Shown here: positions 25,650 through 38,000 of the stretch, piece after piece
How positions within the stretch are numbered: position 1 is the first letter of the stretch
Layout of the letters: every line of letters begins with the position of its first letter
DNA from: Clytia hemisphaerica
Taxonomy: Eukaryota; Cnidaria; Hydrozoa; Leptothecata; Clytiidae
Length of the DNA stretch: 64,000 nucleotides
Direction of reading: 5' to 3'
Assembly (NCBI GenBank): GCA_902728285.1
Contig: CACVBU010000463.1
Span: 1,178,001 to 1,242,000, forward strand
Notes under the pieces: model-generated
The model's input: only the letters and a program-made list of their open reading frames with translations
What the model was told of the DNA's origin: nothing
Database searches by the model: none
Made by a program: the position numbers and the translations under genes

Positions 25650-27835
25650 CCAGTCCACTCATAGACTGCGTTCATGTCATCTTGGAGCTGAATGATATCA
25701 GCATGGTTTTTGATTTGTATCATCAGCAAATGATGATAAGAAAGAGTGTAATATCTTTTTGTCAATGTCTTGTATCATTATCAGAAACAGTAGTGGTCCA
25801 AGCACAGATCCTTGGGGAACACCAGAGATGACTTCTGACCTTTCTGATAGTGTGTAGTCAACAGAGACTTGTTGCGTTCTACCTGTTAGAAAGGATTTGA
25901 TCCAAGCAAGCAGTTTGCCTTTGATGCCATTGGTTTTAATTTTGTTCAGAAGAATGGTATGGTCGACTCTGTCGAAAGCCTTGCTAAAGTCAAGGTAGAT
26001 CACGTCCACATTATTGCCGTTTTCTATATGGTGGATAAGTTGTTCTGTGTGAGAGAGAAGTTGGCTCAGGCAGGATCTACCAGATCTGAAACCATGTTGG
26101 TTGCAATTAAAAAGATTGTTGTCTTCAAGATGTTTTTGTATCTTACTTCTGACAATTTTTTCGAAAATTTTTGAGACATTCGAAGTTAAAGCGACTGGTC
26201 TATAGTTTTCTGGTAAACCTTGATTGCCTTTTTTGAAGATTGGTGTGATGTAGCTTGATTTCAGTAGATGGGGAGTTTGACTTTTGTCTAGAATATTTCT
26301 CCAGATAAGACAAAGAGGAGTTGCAAGTTGTTGTCTGGCTTTTTTGAGCAGGATGGCAGGGAAACCATCAGGTCCAGGGGCAGAGTTTGAAGATAGGGTG
26401 TTGATTTCGTTGATAAAATCAGCTTCTGTGAGGTCTATATCACATAGTTGAGAAGTGTTGCTGTCATTTTCATTCAGGTCGTATCTCTCCAATGGTTGAG
26501 TAAAGACAGAACTGTATTGGTTCTGAAGTATGTTAGCCATACGTTTACTGTCATTTGTAAGTTCATTTGTTGACGGATCTATTAAGGGTCCAACCTTGGG
26601 TTTATGCTTTGAAAACTTCTTTGCATAGGCATAGAAATATTTAGGATTAGATTTAATTTTTGAAGTAGCATCAAGTTCTTGCTTTTGTCTTTCATTTATG
26701 TGTGACTGTTGAAGCTTGAGTTCAATATCGATAAGTTTCTGTGCGGTTTTGTTCGTTCGATGCTTTTTTTTTAATTTTGATCTATTACGCATTAAAACAC
26801 GTCTGTCTCTTGGGATTATTTTATAAGAATGTTTTGGTTTTCGAGCTGGTACTTTGTTTGCTGAAATAACTGATATACACTTATCAATAAAAGTTTTGTA
26901 TTGTTTCTCTGGGTCTGAGGTTGAGTGCAAAGTCTTACGCCAGTCAATACATTGTAAATCTTTGTTTATGGCTTCCCAATTTATGTTTATGTTAAGAAAA
27001 TTAAAATTATCGAATTTGCTGTTCAAAGTTTTTTTGTTTTCAACCTTTCTTGTTTCAGTAAAAGTCAAATGTGTTAAAATGTCTATTAAGTGATGATCTG
27101 AATGGACTGTAGGAATAACATCATAATCAAATATCATTTCATGATTGTTTGTCAATAGAAAGTCTAAAATATTTCCATCTGAATGAGTTTCTTTGTGAAT
27201 GGATTGATTCAGGTTTAGGTGTATCATGAAATCTTGTAAAGCATTTAAAAGTTGTTTATTGCAATTTTCAGTTGGGGTGTATCTGTCATTGCTTAAGGTA
27301 TGAGGGATGTTGAAATCACCGCAGATTACAATGTCTGGGGTGTAATCTTGAAGTGATTCAATTTTTGATATTGTAGAAGAAATCAATTGGATAAATTCTG
27401 GGGCGTCCGATTTATGGAGTTTATTTGTTGGTTGCCTGTAAACAATGCCAAGAACAATATTGAATTGTTTAGAGTAGAGTAAAAGGGCTTCGTTGACTCC
27501 ATTTGAGAATTCCAGTAGTGGAGTGAAAAAAGGGGCAACATCTTCACGAATGTATAATGCAACACCGCCACTGTATCTACCATGTTTGGCTTTTGGTCGA
27601 TTTCGATCCTTTCTAAAAATTCTATAACCTTGTATCTCAAGCTCAGCTTTATTGTGATGTTTCGACAACCAAGTTTCAGTTATACCTAAAAATATTTGAT
27701 TGTCAGTATGTAGAATGTCACGTAGGTATGGAACTGATGACGGTTTTGTTTGTGGGCACAAGCCTTGGATATTAAGAAATGAATATTTTGTTATTGGTGT
27801 AACGTTGGATATTGATGGTTCGGTAGATGGTTTGT
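25650..27835 (-). pseudogene. CR1-like LINE, endonuclease and reverse-transcriptase part
   Basis: The minus-strand frame (about 25,698-27,825) carries an APE-type endonuclease: NIQGLCPQTK start, ITETWLS, DIVICGDFN, and SDHHL near the end. The reverse transcriptase follows: SAPGPDGFPAILLKK, YRPVALTSNVSKIFEKIV, QHGFRSGRSCLSQLL, YLDFSKAFDRVDH, SGVPQGSVLGPLLFL and FADDT. A one-base frameshift lies just after the FADD box (about 25,720), where the frame passes to KNHADIIQLQDDMNAVYEWT. The frame is then cut at 25,650 by the inserted transposon. Zn-knuckle ORF1 sequence is not seen upstream, so the copy is 5'-truncated. It is dead, but young enough to read clearly. Confidence 0.92.
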
Positions 27836-27839
27836 TCGG

Positions 27840-28248
27840 TTGAGATCTTCAACGATTTTAACTTCAACTATTATTCATTTTGTCATTATTTTTTCACAGG
27901 AATAGAAAGGTGAATTGTTCTGATTTATCAGTTTATGGTAAGATTACAATTGTCGACTTTCTTTGCAATGAAGGCAACCTGATAGAGCCAGTTTTTTTTA
28001 TCAATGAGGCATTTTGAGGCTTATATTTTTTGATATATTTTTTGATACCTTGATTTGATGATTGAAATGCCGTTAATTTTTTGTGCCATTTTATTTTAGC
28101 ACCCCTAAATTTTGTACCCTTTATTTTTGTGCACATCGTAATATAGCATGTTCTTGCACCCTTTTTTGTTTTGCATATAATTTCTAGGATATTTTATGTT
28201 TTTGATGAAAAATATAATATAGCTAGTGAAGATCGTTGAAGATCTCAA
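27840..28248. mobile_element. Miniature inverted-repeat element at the LINE 5' boundary
   Basis: It starts TTGAGATCTTCAACGATTTT and ends with the inverse of TTGAGATCTTCAACGATCTT, 409 bp apart. It abuts the 5' end of the LINE. The interior is T-rich and non-coding, and no target duplication is certain. Confidence 0.6.
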
Positions 28249-28920
28249 GCAGTTAGTCAGTCAGTACCTTTAGCCAAATTAGGAATATTTTTCTTACTTT
28301 TACTAGTATTCCTAATTAGACATATACACAAACTGAAAAATCACCAGCGAAGGTAAAAAACAATCCTTATTCGGCTGACGGTAAATTATTCTCCTGGGAA
28401 TAGAGCTGCCAAATGATCAAATCAAAACATTGATAATGTGTGACGTCATAATTACTGCTTTCAGTTTGTGTGTTTTGAAAGTTTGATGTGTGTACTCCGT
28501 CTTCGTGGAATTTTTTAATGGCATGAAAACAGAATATGCTATGTCTTTAAAAACAAATTTCTAAAAGGCTTTTGTTGTTTTGTAAATATTTCTTTTTGGA
28601 TTAAGAAATTTCATCTTTCATTGTTCTAATGATTATAATATTTCTTTATAAGATGCTTTGTTGTCTTTTTAATTTTTGTGTAAACTTGCATATGTTTTGC
28701 ATATTTTCCAACTAAATCCAACCACGGCTTTTTCGTTTCTCTATTTTTGCATACAATTCAAGATGGCGGATGGAAAGGCGAAAAGGTCTATTAGGAAGGG
28801 CTGTCGGATTTAGGACCACTCACGGTACTTCCTAGTCTCTTGTTCATAGTTTTTCTGACTTTCTGGGAATTTGTGAGTTTTTTATGTTTTTCAACTGATT
28901 GAATGACTTACCGATAGATC

Positions 28921-29005
28921 GTCACCGATGGGATTCGAACCCACTAAATGCAAAGTTCCACTGATCAGGAACCCAACGCCTTTAATCACTGCGCCACGGA
29001 TTCAT
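28921..29005 (-). repeat. tRNA-derived SINE head or tRNA relic
   Basis: On the minus strand it reads GTGGCGCAGTGATTAAAGG (A-box-like), then about 35 nt later GGGTTCGAATCCC, a perfect B box within a 5-bp T stem. A 5-bp stem GTTCC/GGAAC sits where the anticodon arm should be, with an 8-nt loop. The 7-bp acceptor stem does not pair, so a working tRNA is unlikely. Downstream of it the sequence ends near the GGATTTAGGACCACTCACGG repeat. Confidence 0.6.
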
Positions 29006-29859
29006 GTCAGAAGATCGTTTCTCACAGCGATCTTTTATTGGAATTATCGGATTCAAAAAATGTTAAATTTTTGTTGTGAAGAAAAATAAAAAAAGTGATA
29101 GAATTTTTACTTTATCCGATACAAAACAATAAGCCGGATATTCAGAGAAAATTTCAGAGCTCTATTCCTTCATAATCAGGTATTATTCCGATTCCAATTT
29201 TGAGGGATCTTACGCGGGATATGGGGGGGGGATTTTGAGGGATCTAAATCAAACATTTCCAAAATTACCCGATTTTGAGGAACCTTCGTTAAAACAACTT
29301 TTTGTGTTCAAATTATACACATAAGGGCTTTTATTGAACCAAAGAATGGGGTTCTTTTAGGAAACTAAACAGCACTTATTACAAAAACTAATTTTGGATT
29401 TCCCTGATTTTTAGACATTACTCTAAAGATCGCAGTGTCTAACGGTTATTTATATTGCACAAACTACTATATTAATACTATATTAAGAGAAAATCGCAAA
29501 AGAGTGCTTGTTTCGAGCGCCAACCCTAACCCTAACTGATAATAACCCAAATCCTACCAATTTGATACATAACCACACCCAAACCACACCCATACCCAGC
29601 CCTACTAGGTCGCCTGTAGGTCCTGACACTATTCCTGCATGCCGGACTCAAAAAATATATTTTTGTCTTTTGCTTTATGAAGAAGCCATCACCTCTATCA
29701 ATTATTAAAGAATCAAATTTTTCGCATTGCAAAGAGGAAGGATAAACTTTGAGGAGTCATTTGTCAAATTTCGTCAAGTAGATCAAAAGTTATGGCCTAG
29801 ATGCTAAAACATTACTTTTAAAAAATATTTAAAAACTAGGCAAAAACGAGGGTGTAGTC

Positions 29860-30800
29860 ACTTATGCCACACTTACTCAGACTAAGAGCCATGCTGATAC
29901 TCGTTGAGACTTGGTTGACAGTTGCAAGCATTCAGTCAAGAATCCTTTGAGTATGTGCCTAGACTTTTAGATCGTCTACATAGTACAAATGATTTGAGAT
30001 TACATCACGGTGACCCCAAGCACTTTGTGCTCCGTCTTGAGGGCGTGGCTTATCAGAACATTGCAAGACAGAACAAGAGGACACTCAATGTATCTCCCTG
30101 AAATACACCCCTTAGCAAGATAATGGGATCTGTTTCTACCAAGCCACCCGGGGTGCGTATGGAGAGGCATGAGCGCAACTATCATATCTCAAATGTGCTT
30201 ATTGATTCCAAGCCCGGGGGGGGGACTCGATCTGAAAACGACCATACGTTCAGCCCAAAATTTGGCTTCTAAAATCGGACCCTTACAGTGCAGTAATTTT
30301 CCATGAAAAATCATCCCCTTACAGTGCACTTTTTAAAAATTTCTCGGCCGTAAGGGCGAAAATTTTTGCAATTTTCCAAGAAAATGTGGAATTTTTCCTC
30401 CAAAATTGACCAATTTTACCAAAAAATTGGCCTTTTATCACAATTTCCTACCCCTTACAGTGCAGTTCAGTGCAATTTTGTAATTTCCTACCCTTACAGT
30501 GCACTAGCTGAACTATGAAAAACCTACCCTTAAGGGCCGAACGTCTGGTAGGTCATTTACCTTGAGCGCCCCCCCCCCCCGGGATTCCAAGTGATCAGTT
30601 CATGAGGGATCGAATCAAAGACTTTCTGGTAATCAACCCAAGCAGTTACAAGATGCTTGTGAGACATCTTTCCCCACTGGGTGATCACTTCGTCGACCAT
30701 GAGACAATCAAACGTCCCCCAAACTCCCTTCTTCATGGCACGCTGCTCTGTCGGGAGAACTCCATGCCTTACAACATGGTCGCTAACTGTATTGCTCACA
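29860..30800 (-). pseudogene. R2-like non-LTR reverse-transcriptase relic
   Basis: The minus strand encodes LPTEQRAMKKGVWGT and VDEVITQWGK, then AWVDYQKVFDSIPHELI (about 30,600-30,790). After an inserted element come LLRGVFQGDTLSVLLFCLAM (about 30,060-30,115) and HLYYVDDLKV (about 29,970-30,000), which holds the YxDD catalytic box. These are successive reverse-transcriptase motifs of R2/NeSL-type elements. They fall in different frames and are broken by stops, so the copy is decayed. It is split by the 371-bp element at 30,213-30,583. Confidence 0.8.
30213..30583. mobile_element. Element with CCCGGGGGGGGGG ends inside the R2-like relic
   Basis: It starts CCCGGGGGGGGGGACTCGA and ends CGCCCCCCCCCCCCGGG, an inverted pair. 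ATTCCAAG (or GATTCCAAG) flanks both sides (30,205-30,212 and 30,584-30,591), an 8-9 bp target duplication. The interior repeats CCCTTACAGTGCAG several times. There is no gene; an 8-9 bp duplication points to hAT-like or MULE-like mobilisation. Confidence 0.8.
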
Positions 30801-30954
30801 AATGTTGTCAGTAATTTACACCTATATCACACATGTAATATCAGTTATCCTTTTAATGTTATATGTATGTTACATATATTGTTTTATAATACAAGTATTA
30901 TTAGGTCCGTGTTATACACGGCACAGAATGCAAAAGCATGTGGGAAGCATGTGG

Positions 30955-31238
30955 CATAGCTGTCAACTTCGCCTCACCAAAATGCGGGAGAGCTTGAAAT
31001 CGGGAATTCGGGGAAATTTTCCCGCCAAATTCGATTTTCTCGGAATTTTTTTTCGGAAAATCAGGGAAATCAAAGAATTTTTCGTCCCGGTTTTCCAAAA
31101 TCAGGAATTTTTTTTCAGGAAATCAAAAAATTTTTGGAAATGCGGGAGATGCGGGAGATTTGGCGAAATTTTTTTATGCGGGAGAAATCGTTGGCATGCG
31201 GGAGTCTCCCGCTCAATGCGGGAGAGTTGACAGCTATG
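30955..31238. mobile_element. Miniature element, TIR CATAGCTGTCAACT
   Basis: It starts CATAGCTGTCAACTTCGCC and ends with the inverse of CATAGCTGTCAACTCTCCCG. ATGTGG stands directly outside both ends (30,949-30,954 and 31,239-31,244), a 6-bp target duplication. The interior repeats ATGCGGGAGA. A 142-codon plus frame crosses it but has no recognisable domain. Confidence 0.8.
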
Positions 31239-31427
31239 ATGTGGATGTATTTTGACCTTTAATAAAAAGGTTCTAGATCAATAAAATACCTTCAGTATGA
31301 TATTTTTGACAATAACAAGTGTTTTTCAAACATTTTCTTTCGTATTTTACAGTAATTAGAGCTATGACCTGTTGACCTGTGACCTGCGTTTCGAACTAGC
31401 CGCTAATAAACGCCCTGTAATTCGCTA

Positions 31428-31487
31428 TGCCATTTGGTGTGCCATTTGGTATACCATTTGGGTGCCATTTTGGTATGCCATTTTGGG
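31428..31487. repeat. Short tandem repeat around GCCATTTGGT
   Basis: Five imperfect units of TATGCCATTTGG type follow one another, ending in GGGGCGCC. It lies upstream of PARP1 and shows no sign of coding. Confidence 0.7.
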
Positions 31488-32026
31488 GCGCCAACTTATG
31501 TTGTAACCCAGTTCGAAGATAGGTTACTTTTGCTTCAGATCTCTTTAATGGACCTTTCAATTGTTCTGATTTGATGTGTCTTCACTCAAATCTTCCACAC
31601 GATGTTTTCACGCCTCCTTGCTAGATCGTAAGGATCTAAAGAACCATATCATTCTTTGAGAAGTTTCCAGACTTTTCATCTCCTGAAGGTGAGAGGCCCA
31701 TTCCTTCCTCTATTCAGCTCATTATAGAGCTGCACAATAGCTCAGCTGCACAATAGATCTCCTGAGTTTGTCTACGTTCATTTTGTGTCGTTCAAGTGTG
31801 CTGTGGTCATCAGATTATGCTTTCGTCTTTGAAGGAAAGGTGTGAGCAGCAGCGTATGCCAGACATTTGAGCTCCATTGGACATATCCTTTCCCAATTGT
31901 ACTTCTCATAGATCGTAGCATCTATGACAATGATCTTATCTTCACTCAGGTATAAGAGGAACTTGCTGTCTAAGTCTATTATTATCTAAATTCATAGCAA
32001 ACATAGATAAAAATTCAAACATCAAG

Positions 32027-35000
32027 ATGTCAGCAGATGATCCACCATATTCTGTTGAGTATGCAAAATCTGGACGTGCCAGTTGTAAAGGATGTAAAAA
32101 TACTATTTCGCAAGCTACACTTCGAATAGCTAAAATGGTTCAGGTAAAACATAAGTAGTTTTAATCATGAAAGCTTTAAGATCATCGAAAAAACTTTTTA
32201 AGCCTTGACAAAATCTGATCAAGCTTACTTGAAGGAACAAATTACCAGAAAAATATCAGAAAAGGTGAAAGAAAGATTTTTATTGATTGTTATTTCATTT
32301 TAGTTAAAAAAGAGATTATTTTAAGGTCTATAAAGTCACTATTTAGATTGGTTGTATCTTATCTTTAATTGACATGTCTATTTTCTTTTTTTAGTCACCT
32401 CATTTTGATGGTAAGGTAAGATATACATTTTGCATTCATGATTTACAACCTTCCTTTTCAACTAATTTTTCATTTGCTCATTTTTTATACTCATTGAGAA
32501 AAATCAATGTTACGATTTTAATAATATTAAATGAATGATCCTTGAACTGCAATAATTTTGGATAAGAAAGAAATTTAGTGTCCTTTCTTTATATCTTATT
32601 TATATAGGTCCCAAACTGGTTTCATTTTCACTGCTTCTTTGCAAAGTTCAAAGCCAAAGAAGAAGGTGATTTTGGTAAATTTGACAGCATTCGTTGGGAC
32701 GACCAAGAACGCCTCCGTGAAAAATTGAACAACAGTGGTGGTGTTACTGGTGCAGCCAGTGGTGGAAAATCTAAAAAGAAAACTAAGAATGGTTCAGTTG
32801 ATGTTGTTGATGGACCTTCTTCAAGAGAGACTATGGAGTTTTCTATTGAGTATGCTAAAAGCAGCAGAGCAAAGTGCAGAAAATGTGAAGAGAAAATAGA
32901 AAAGGTACTATTTGTAATGTTTTGGATGATTTGTATGTTTTAGCATCACAAGAACTTACATTTCTTTACAAAATAATTGAAGAGATTTTAAGTTTCGAAA
33001 ATAGAAAACTATTCAGATTTTAGGGTTTTGCTTTAAACTGTTCAATTTCAACTTGCATCTTTTAGGGTGTGATTCGTATATCCAAGTTGATGGAGCCAGA
33101 AGAAAAGAAATTTGCAGCACAAGTACCACACTGGCACCATGTAGAATGTTTTTTATTGAGAAGAGAGGAACTGGAGGCTGAAACATTTGGTGCGGCTGAT
33201 ATTCCTGGTAAGGGAAATGTTACTGATTGGCTGGCTAGAGTTAGCCACACTTTTAGCTTACAAATTCTCATGTATCTGCATGTATTCATATTTGCCTTCC
33301 ACATACAAAATGGTACTTCTAAGCTTTTTTACGAACAATTACTTAGTAAGCATTTTTTCTATTTCACATAGCAAACATGAGCCTAGTTGCAATTTCCATA
33401 ATCACTAAGGTTACTTATTCAGACAGGTAATGGAGGCTCCCCTAAAAATCCTCAAATATTTTAAGGGTCCTAAATTTTAGGGGGGGGGGGCAACCTTTTA
33501 GCTTTTTGACTAAACCCAAGTTGAAGTGTAACTTATAATTTATAATGTACAAGAAAAAACAAAATTGAATTACGATTATCGAATCGTCAGCTATCAAATG
33601 AAAAATGACAATTGCTATGTTTTTATGCTGAAAAATTTGGATAGATCGTAAAAAAATGTATGAATCCCTAGGGTCATAAATACAAATGATAATACTCTAG
33701 AGACGTTTTATATGCTTGAAGATTAATCTTTATACTTATTATTTGCTAATAAAAATTTATTTTGATGACGGCGTTCAGAAACCAGTTCAGTTCTTTCGTT
33801 TAAAAGTTCCTTTTGACGAGGTTAATTCAAAATTTCGTATTTTTCATAAAGGCATAAATTGCTAGATTTCTTATGATTCAAAACTTATAATTTACCCATT
33901 TTCCATTCAGGTTTCAGTAGTCTCTCAGCTGAAGACCAGAAAGAAGTGAGTGCAAAGGTAGCCCGACCAAAAGCAAACACACAAAAACTCAAACAGGAAG
34001 AAAAACCATCAAAAGAAGAACAAAAGAAAGCTAATGCTGAAAAAGATGCTCAAAAGGTAACAAACGAAAACTGAATCTCAGGCTGGACTTAAAAAAATGT
34101 CGGTTTGCTGTCATTCGACTGACCCTACCTCGAAACCTGTAAACCCAAAAAATTTCATTTCTATTTTAAATGATGTTTTTCTCTTCTAATCAGAATCTCT
34201 TATTGTGTCTGTCTGGTTCTATTTTAAGCTTAGGAATCGTCAATTCCCTTCTGTCCTTTCTTTTTCATTTCAAAATTATCCAACTAATTTTCAAAATAAA
34301 TTTCTTTTTCGAGTGACCAACTGACCTCCAAAATCTAGGCATTTTTTAAGTCTAGCCTCACTTGATACGGGAGGAAAATTGAATTGTTGATTGTTCTTTT
34401 TATAAAGGCTTTTGGGTATGATTGTAACTCAAAATTATAATATTATATATTTACTATATATTTTTATGATATCGATAAAAGAATTTGAGTGAGATAGAAT
34501 AAAGAACTGGTTTACTTAGCCTTTCTTGATCCTCCCTCAATACAGTGCTTGTTCTTTCTTCCTCATATTTTACAAATATCTCACTCAGAGTTTTTTTTCT
34601 TTATAGAAACAAAACGATAGATATTGGAAAGTTCGAGATGGTTTATATCAAGCTTGTACAAATTCTGATTTAAAAACAATGTTGTCTGCCAATGGTTATG
34701 ACACAACAGGTGGTGAAGATTCTGTAAGCTCACATTTCAAACATTTTTGGACCTACCTGGAGGTCCTATATAAATTAACCTTTGTCCGTCCGTCCGTCTG
34801 TCCGTCTGTTACCAGCTTTTCTCGAGATTGGCTCATTAGTTTTTTCTGATTTTTGGCACAATGATGCAAAATGGTAATGCCCAAAATGTGACGGAGCCCG
34901 ATTTTCGAAAAAAATATCATTTCCGCCCGAAAATGCCGGAAATATGCTGGAAAAACCGGTTTTTTGGCATTTTCTCGAGATTTCATCATTAGTTTTTTCT

Positions 35001-38000
35001 GATTTTTTTGCAGAAAGATGCGTATTCGCAATGCTCAAAACATGGCTGAGTTCGATTTTTGAGAATTTTTTTTTCCAGTTGAAAATGCCGGATATCGCCG
35101 TTTTTGCAGATTTTCATTAGATTTTTTTCCTTGTATTTCTATGTTTTTAACACAAAAACATTATTGATGACAATGCACACCATCAAGCATGATTCAATTG
35201 TCAATAAAACTGATTTTTGCGACCAGAACTTTCTATTTATTTTCCCTATAACCCTTCCCTCTCCCCCTTCCCTCTCCCCTTATCAACAATCAATGATGAA
35301 TTTATTGCGTTATGCATTTTCGCTAAACGCTATATTTTCTGACTGATTTTTTTCTCCTCGCATTGCTATCTAACTTTCATCATCAGGTAGGTCCATTCAG
35401 CATCTAGCTTGTTATATATTGTTTGATATTTGAAAAAGTATGTCTGCTTTTCGTTATCCACTCTGAAAAGTACCCCCAACCACCCAACCCCCAACTTGGG
35501 CACTGAGAAAGGGATATTCTGATCATAACTGATTCGTTGAAAACTTACTTTCATGGCTTCTCATGACCAGTTAATCTAATTCAATCATTGGTTTCATTCC
35601 TAAATGTCAACCTTGATAATGAAATAGTTCAATAACAATAATCAATTGAACCACCATGTCTGAAACTTGACACAACGTTAAATGAAGTAGTGTCCATCAT
35701 GCAAATTAGCTATCCTTGCTCCAAGATATTATTAAGATCATTTTTCAAAGTATCAGAGTTATTTAACGAAAGGGGAATCTTTCTTGGATATTTTTGTTTA
35801 TAGCTTTTGGATCGATGTGCAGATGGTGTGTTGTTTGGTGCACTTGAACTTTGCCCTGAATGCAAAAATGGAAGACTCGTGCTAAGGTAAGCTTGATAAC
35901 TAATTCTTTATATTCTAACGTGAACAACAAAAATGTTCATGTTTAATGACGATCATTATACAAAGAAAGGTCGTCCCGTAAAAACTTTGGTGGATCAAGT
36001 GATTGAAAACAAAAATATGAATATGAATAGTTTTTGTGCCCTTGCAATGAATAAGAAATTAGAGAGGTCTGGTATAGAATAGTCTTTCACAAACATAAGT
36101 AGGCCTTGTGGGGTGGAGAGATTGTTCCATCCCGGCCAAGCCAAATTTTGACTTGTATTATATCTACTTCAACTCACTATTTTCATCTCCAAATAACTCA
36201 TCTATGTTGTCTTTGACTTTATTAAGGTCCTGAACCTAACCAAAAATCACAAAATTGAGAGAAATTCAAGAAACTTGCCCTGTCCATGGTGGTAGCCTTC
36301 TAACATTGCCATCCGTGGAACAAAAATTCCATACGATTCCTATCAGATAAATTTTGACTTTTAAATCCCATTTCATTGTTCTTATACTATTTTCTGACCC
36401 ATTATTTTCTAGCTTAACGTTTCGTAATGTTTTTCTTTCTAGTACAACAAAAAATGGGTATAAATGTACTGGGAATGTTAGTGGATGGACTGCATGTACT
36501 TATCTAACTCAAAAACCTGCAAGGAAAATGTGGCTCATTCCAACTGATCTGAGAAAAGAAAGTGATTTTCTGTAAGTTGTGTTGATTTATCGAAAAACGA
36601 CCAAATAAGGATTATATTGTGGATCAATATTGACTGACTAAAACTAATTTACAGACTAGAATAATTAGCCAAAATTTAATTTTTGAAGTATTTTGGCTCT
36701 ACTATGCTCAATAAATAAAGTCCTTGCCCAGTTTGTTATTATTTTCACACTATTTTTTGTAGATTTTGAAGTATGGTTGAGTCTTTCTCTTTGTTTCAGA
36801 ACCAAAATCAAACTGAAAGTTCGCGAGAGAATCTTTCCAAACAAATTACAGTAAGAAAATACTTTCAGTAAATGACCAACCTTAGATTTATCATTTTGCT
36901 CTTAAAGATTAATTCGTGATTCTCTATTGTAGCTGATATTGCAGGCACTATTCATTGAGACTCGATTTATAACGTCTGGACCTTATAAAGGATTGACCTT
37001 CCTTCTCGTTCAGGCAGGTGTATTCTAAATTGCTTTGATTGAATTCTCCTGGTTTCATTCACCAATCAGAAAAAAATTATTGAATACTTTCAGGAAAGAT
37101 GAAGTTAAGGAGGAGAAGGAAGTTGAAGGAAAACCATTGCAAAATAAAATTATGGTCTTGGTTGGACGGCTTAAACAAACGCAGGTTTTAAACTCTCGTT
37201 AACTTATAGATGATAATATAATTCTTTGCGATAATAGAGACAGATTAAAGGTAAATGAATATATCCTTAGAATGCCTACCAATGGTTAGAATTCTATATA
37301 TCTTAATGGCAGTGTCACAACTCGAGATATTTCATTACTCTTAGGTTCCAAATTAACGGGCCCTCTCGCAATTTCCAACCCCCCCCCCCGGCAATTAGGT
37401 CCACCCCGTTTATCAATTTTTCCAACCCCCCCTTTATTTGGAACCTAAGAGTAAAGGAAAAACTTCTGGCTTGCCTTGTACTCTGATTGCTCTCCTTTGA
37501 TGCCGAAGTAAAATTTTTAACATATATTAATTCTCTGTACTTTTAGAGTGAATTGAAAGAGAAAGTAGAAAGCCTGGGTGGGTCAATCACGTCAACCCCA
37601 ACTCCAGATTGTTTTTGCTGTATAAGTAATCCAGGTATTCTTTAGTATTTCTCGACAGTAAATATGGAGCTTGTTCGTCAACTCCAGAATAATATTTTCG
37701 GCTTTAGTTTGAAATTTATATTATATTTTTTAGCAATTACCTGAAATTTCAACTAGGCACTAATAATAATGACCTAATTGAGAAAATTGTTTATTTTTGT
37801 TTAACCTGCAGACATTAACATTAATCCATGAAATGTTTGGGTCTAAAGTATCTTTTTTTTTTCTACAGGTGAGGTAGCAAAAGGGAGCGTAAAAATGGGA
37901 ACTGTTGAAAAATATAACATCCCAGTGGTAACGGAAGAATATCTTGATGCACTTGATAAAACAGGGGGTGCTAAAAAGATATTAACTCAATATGCTATTG

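Noticed and set aside
29522-29537. CCCTAACCCTAA telomere-like words
   Set aside because: Only two units, surrounded by unrelated C-rich text; not a telomeric array.
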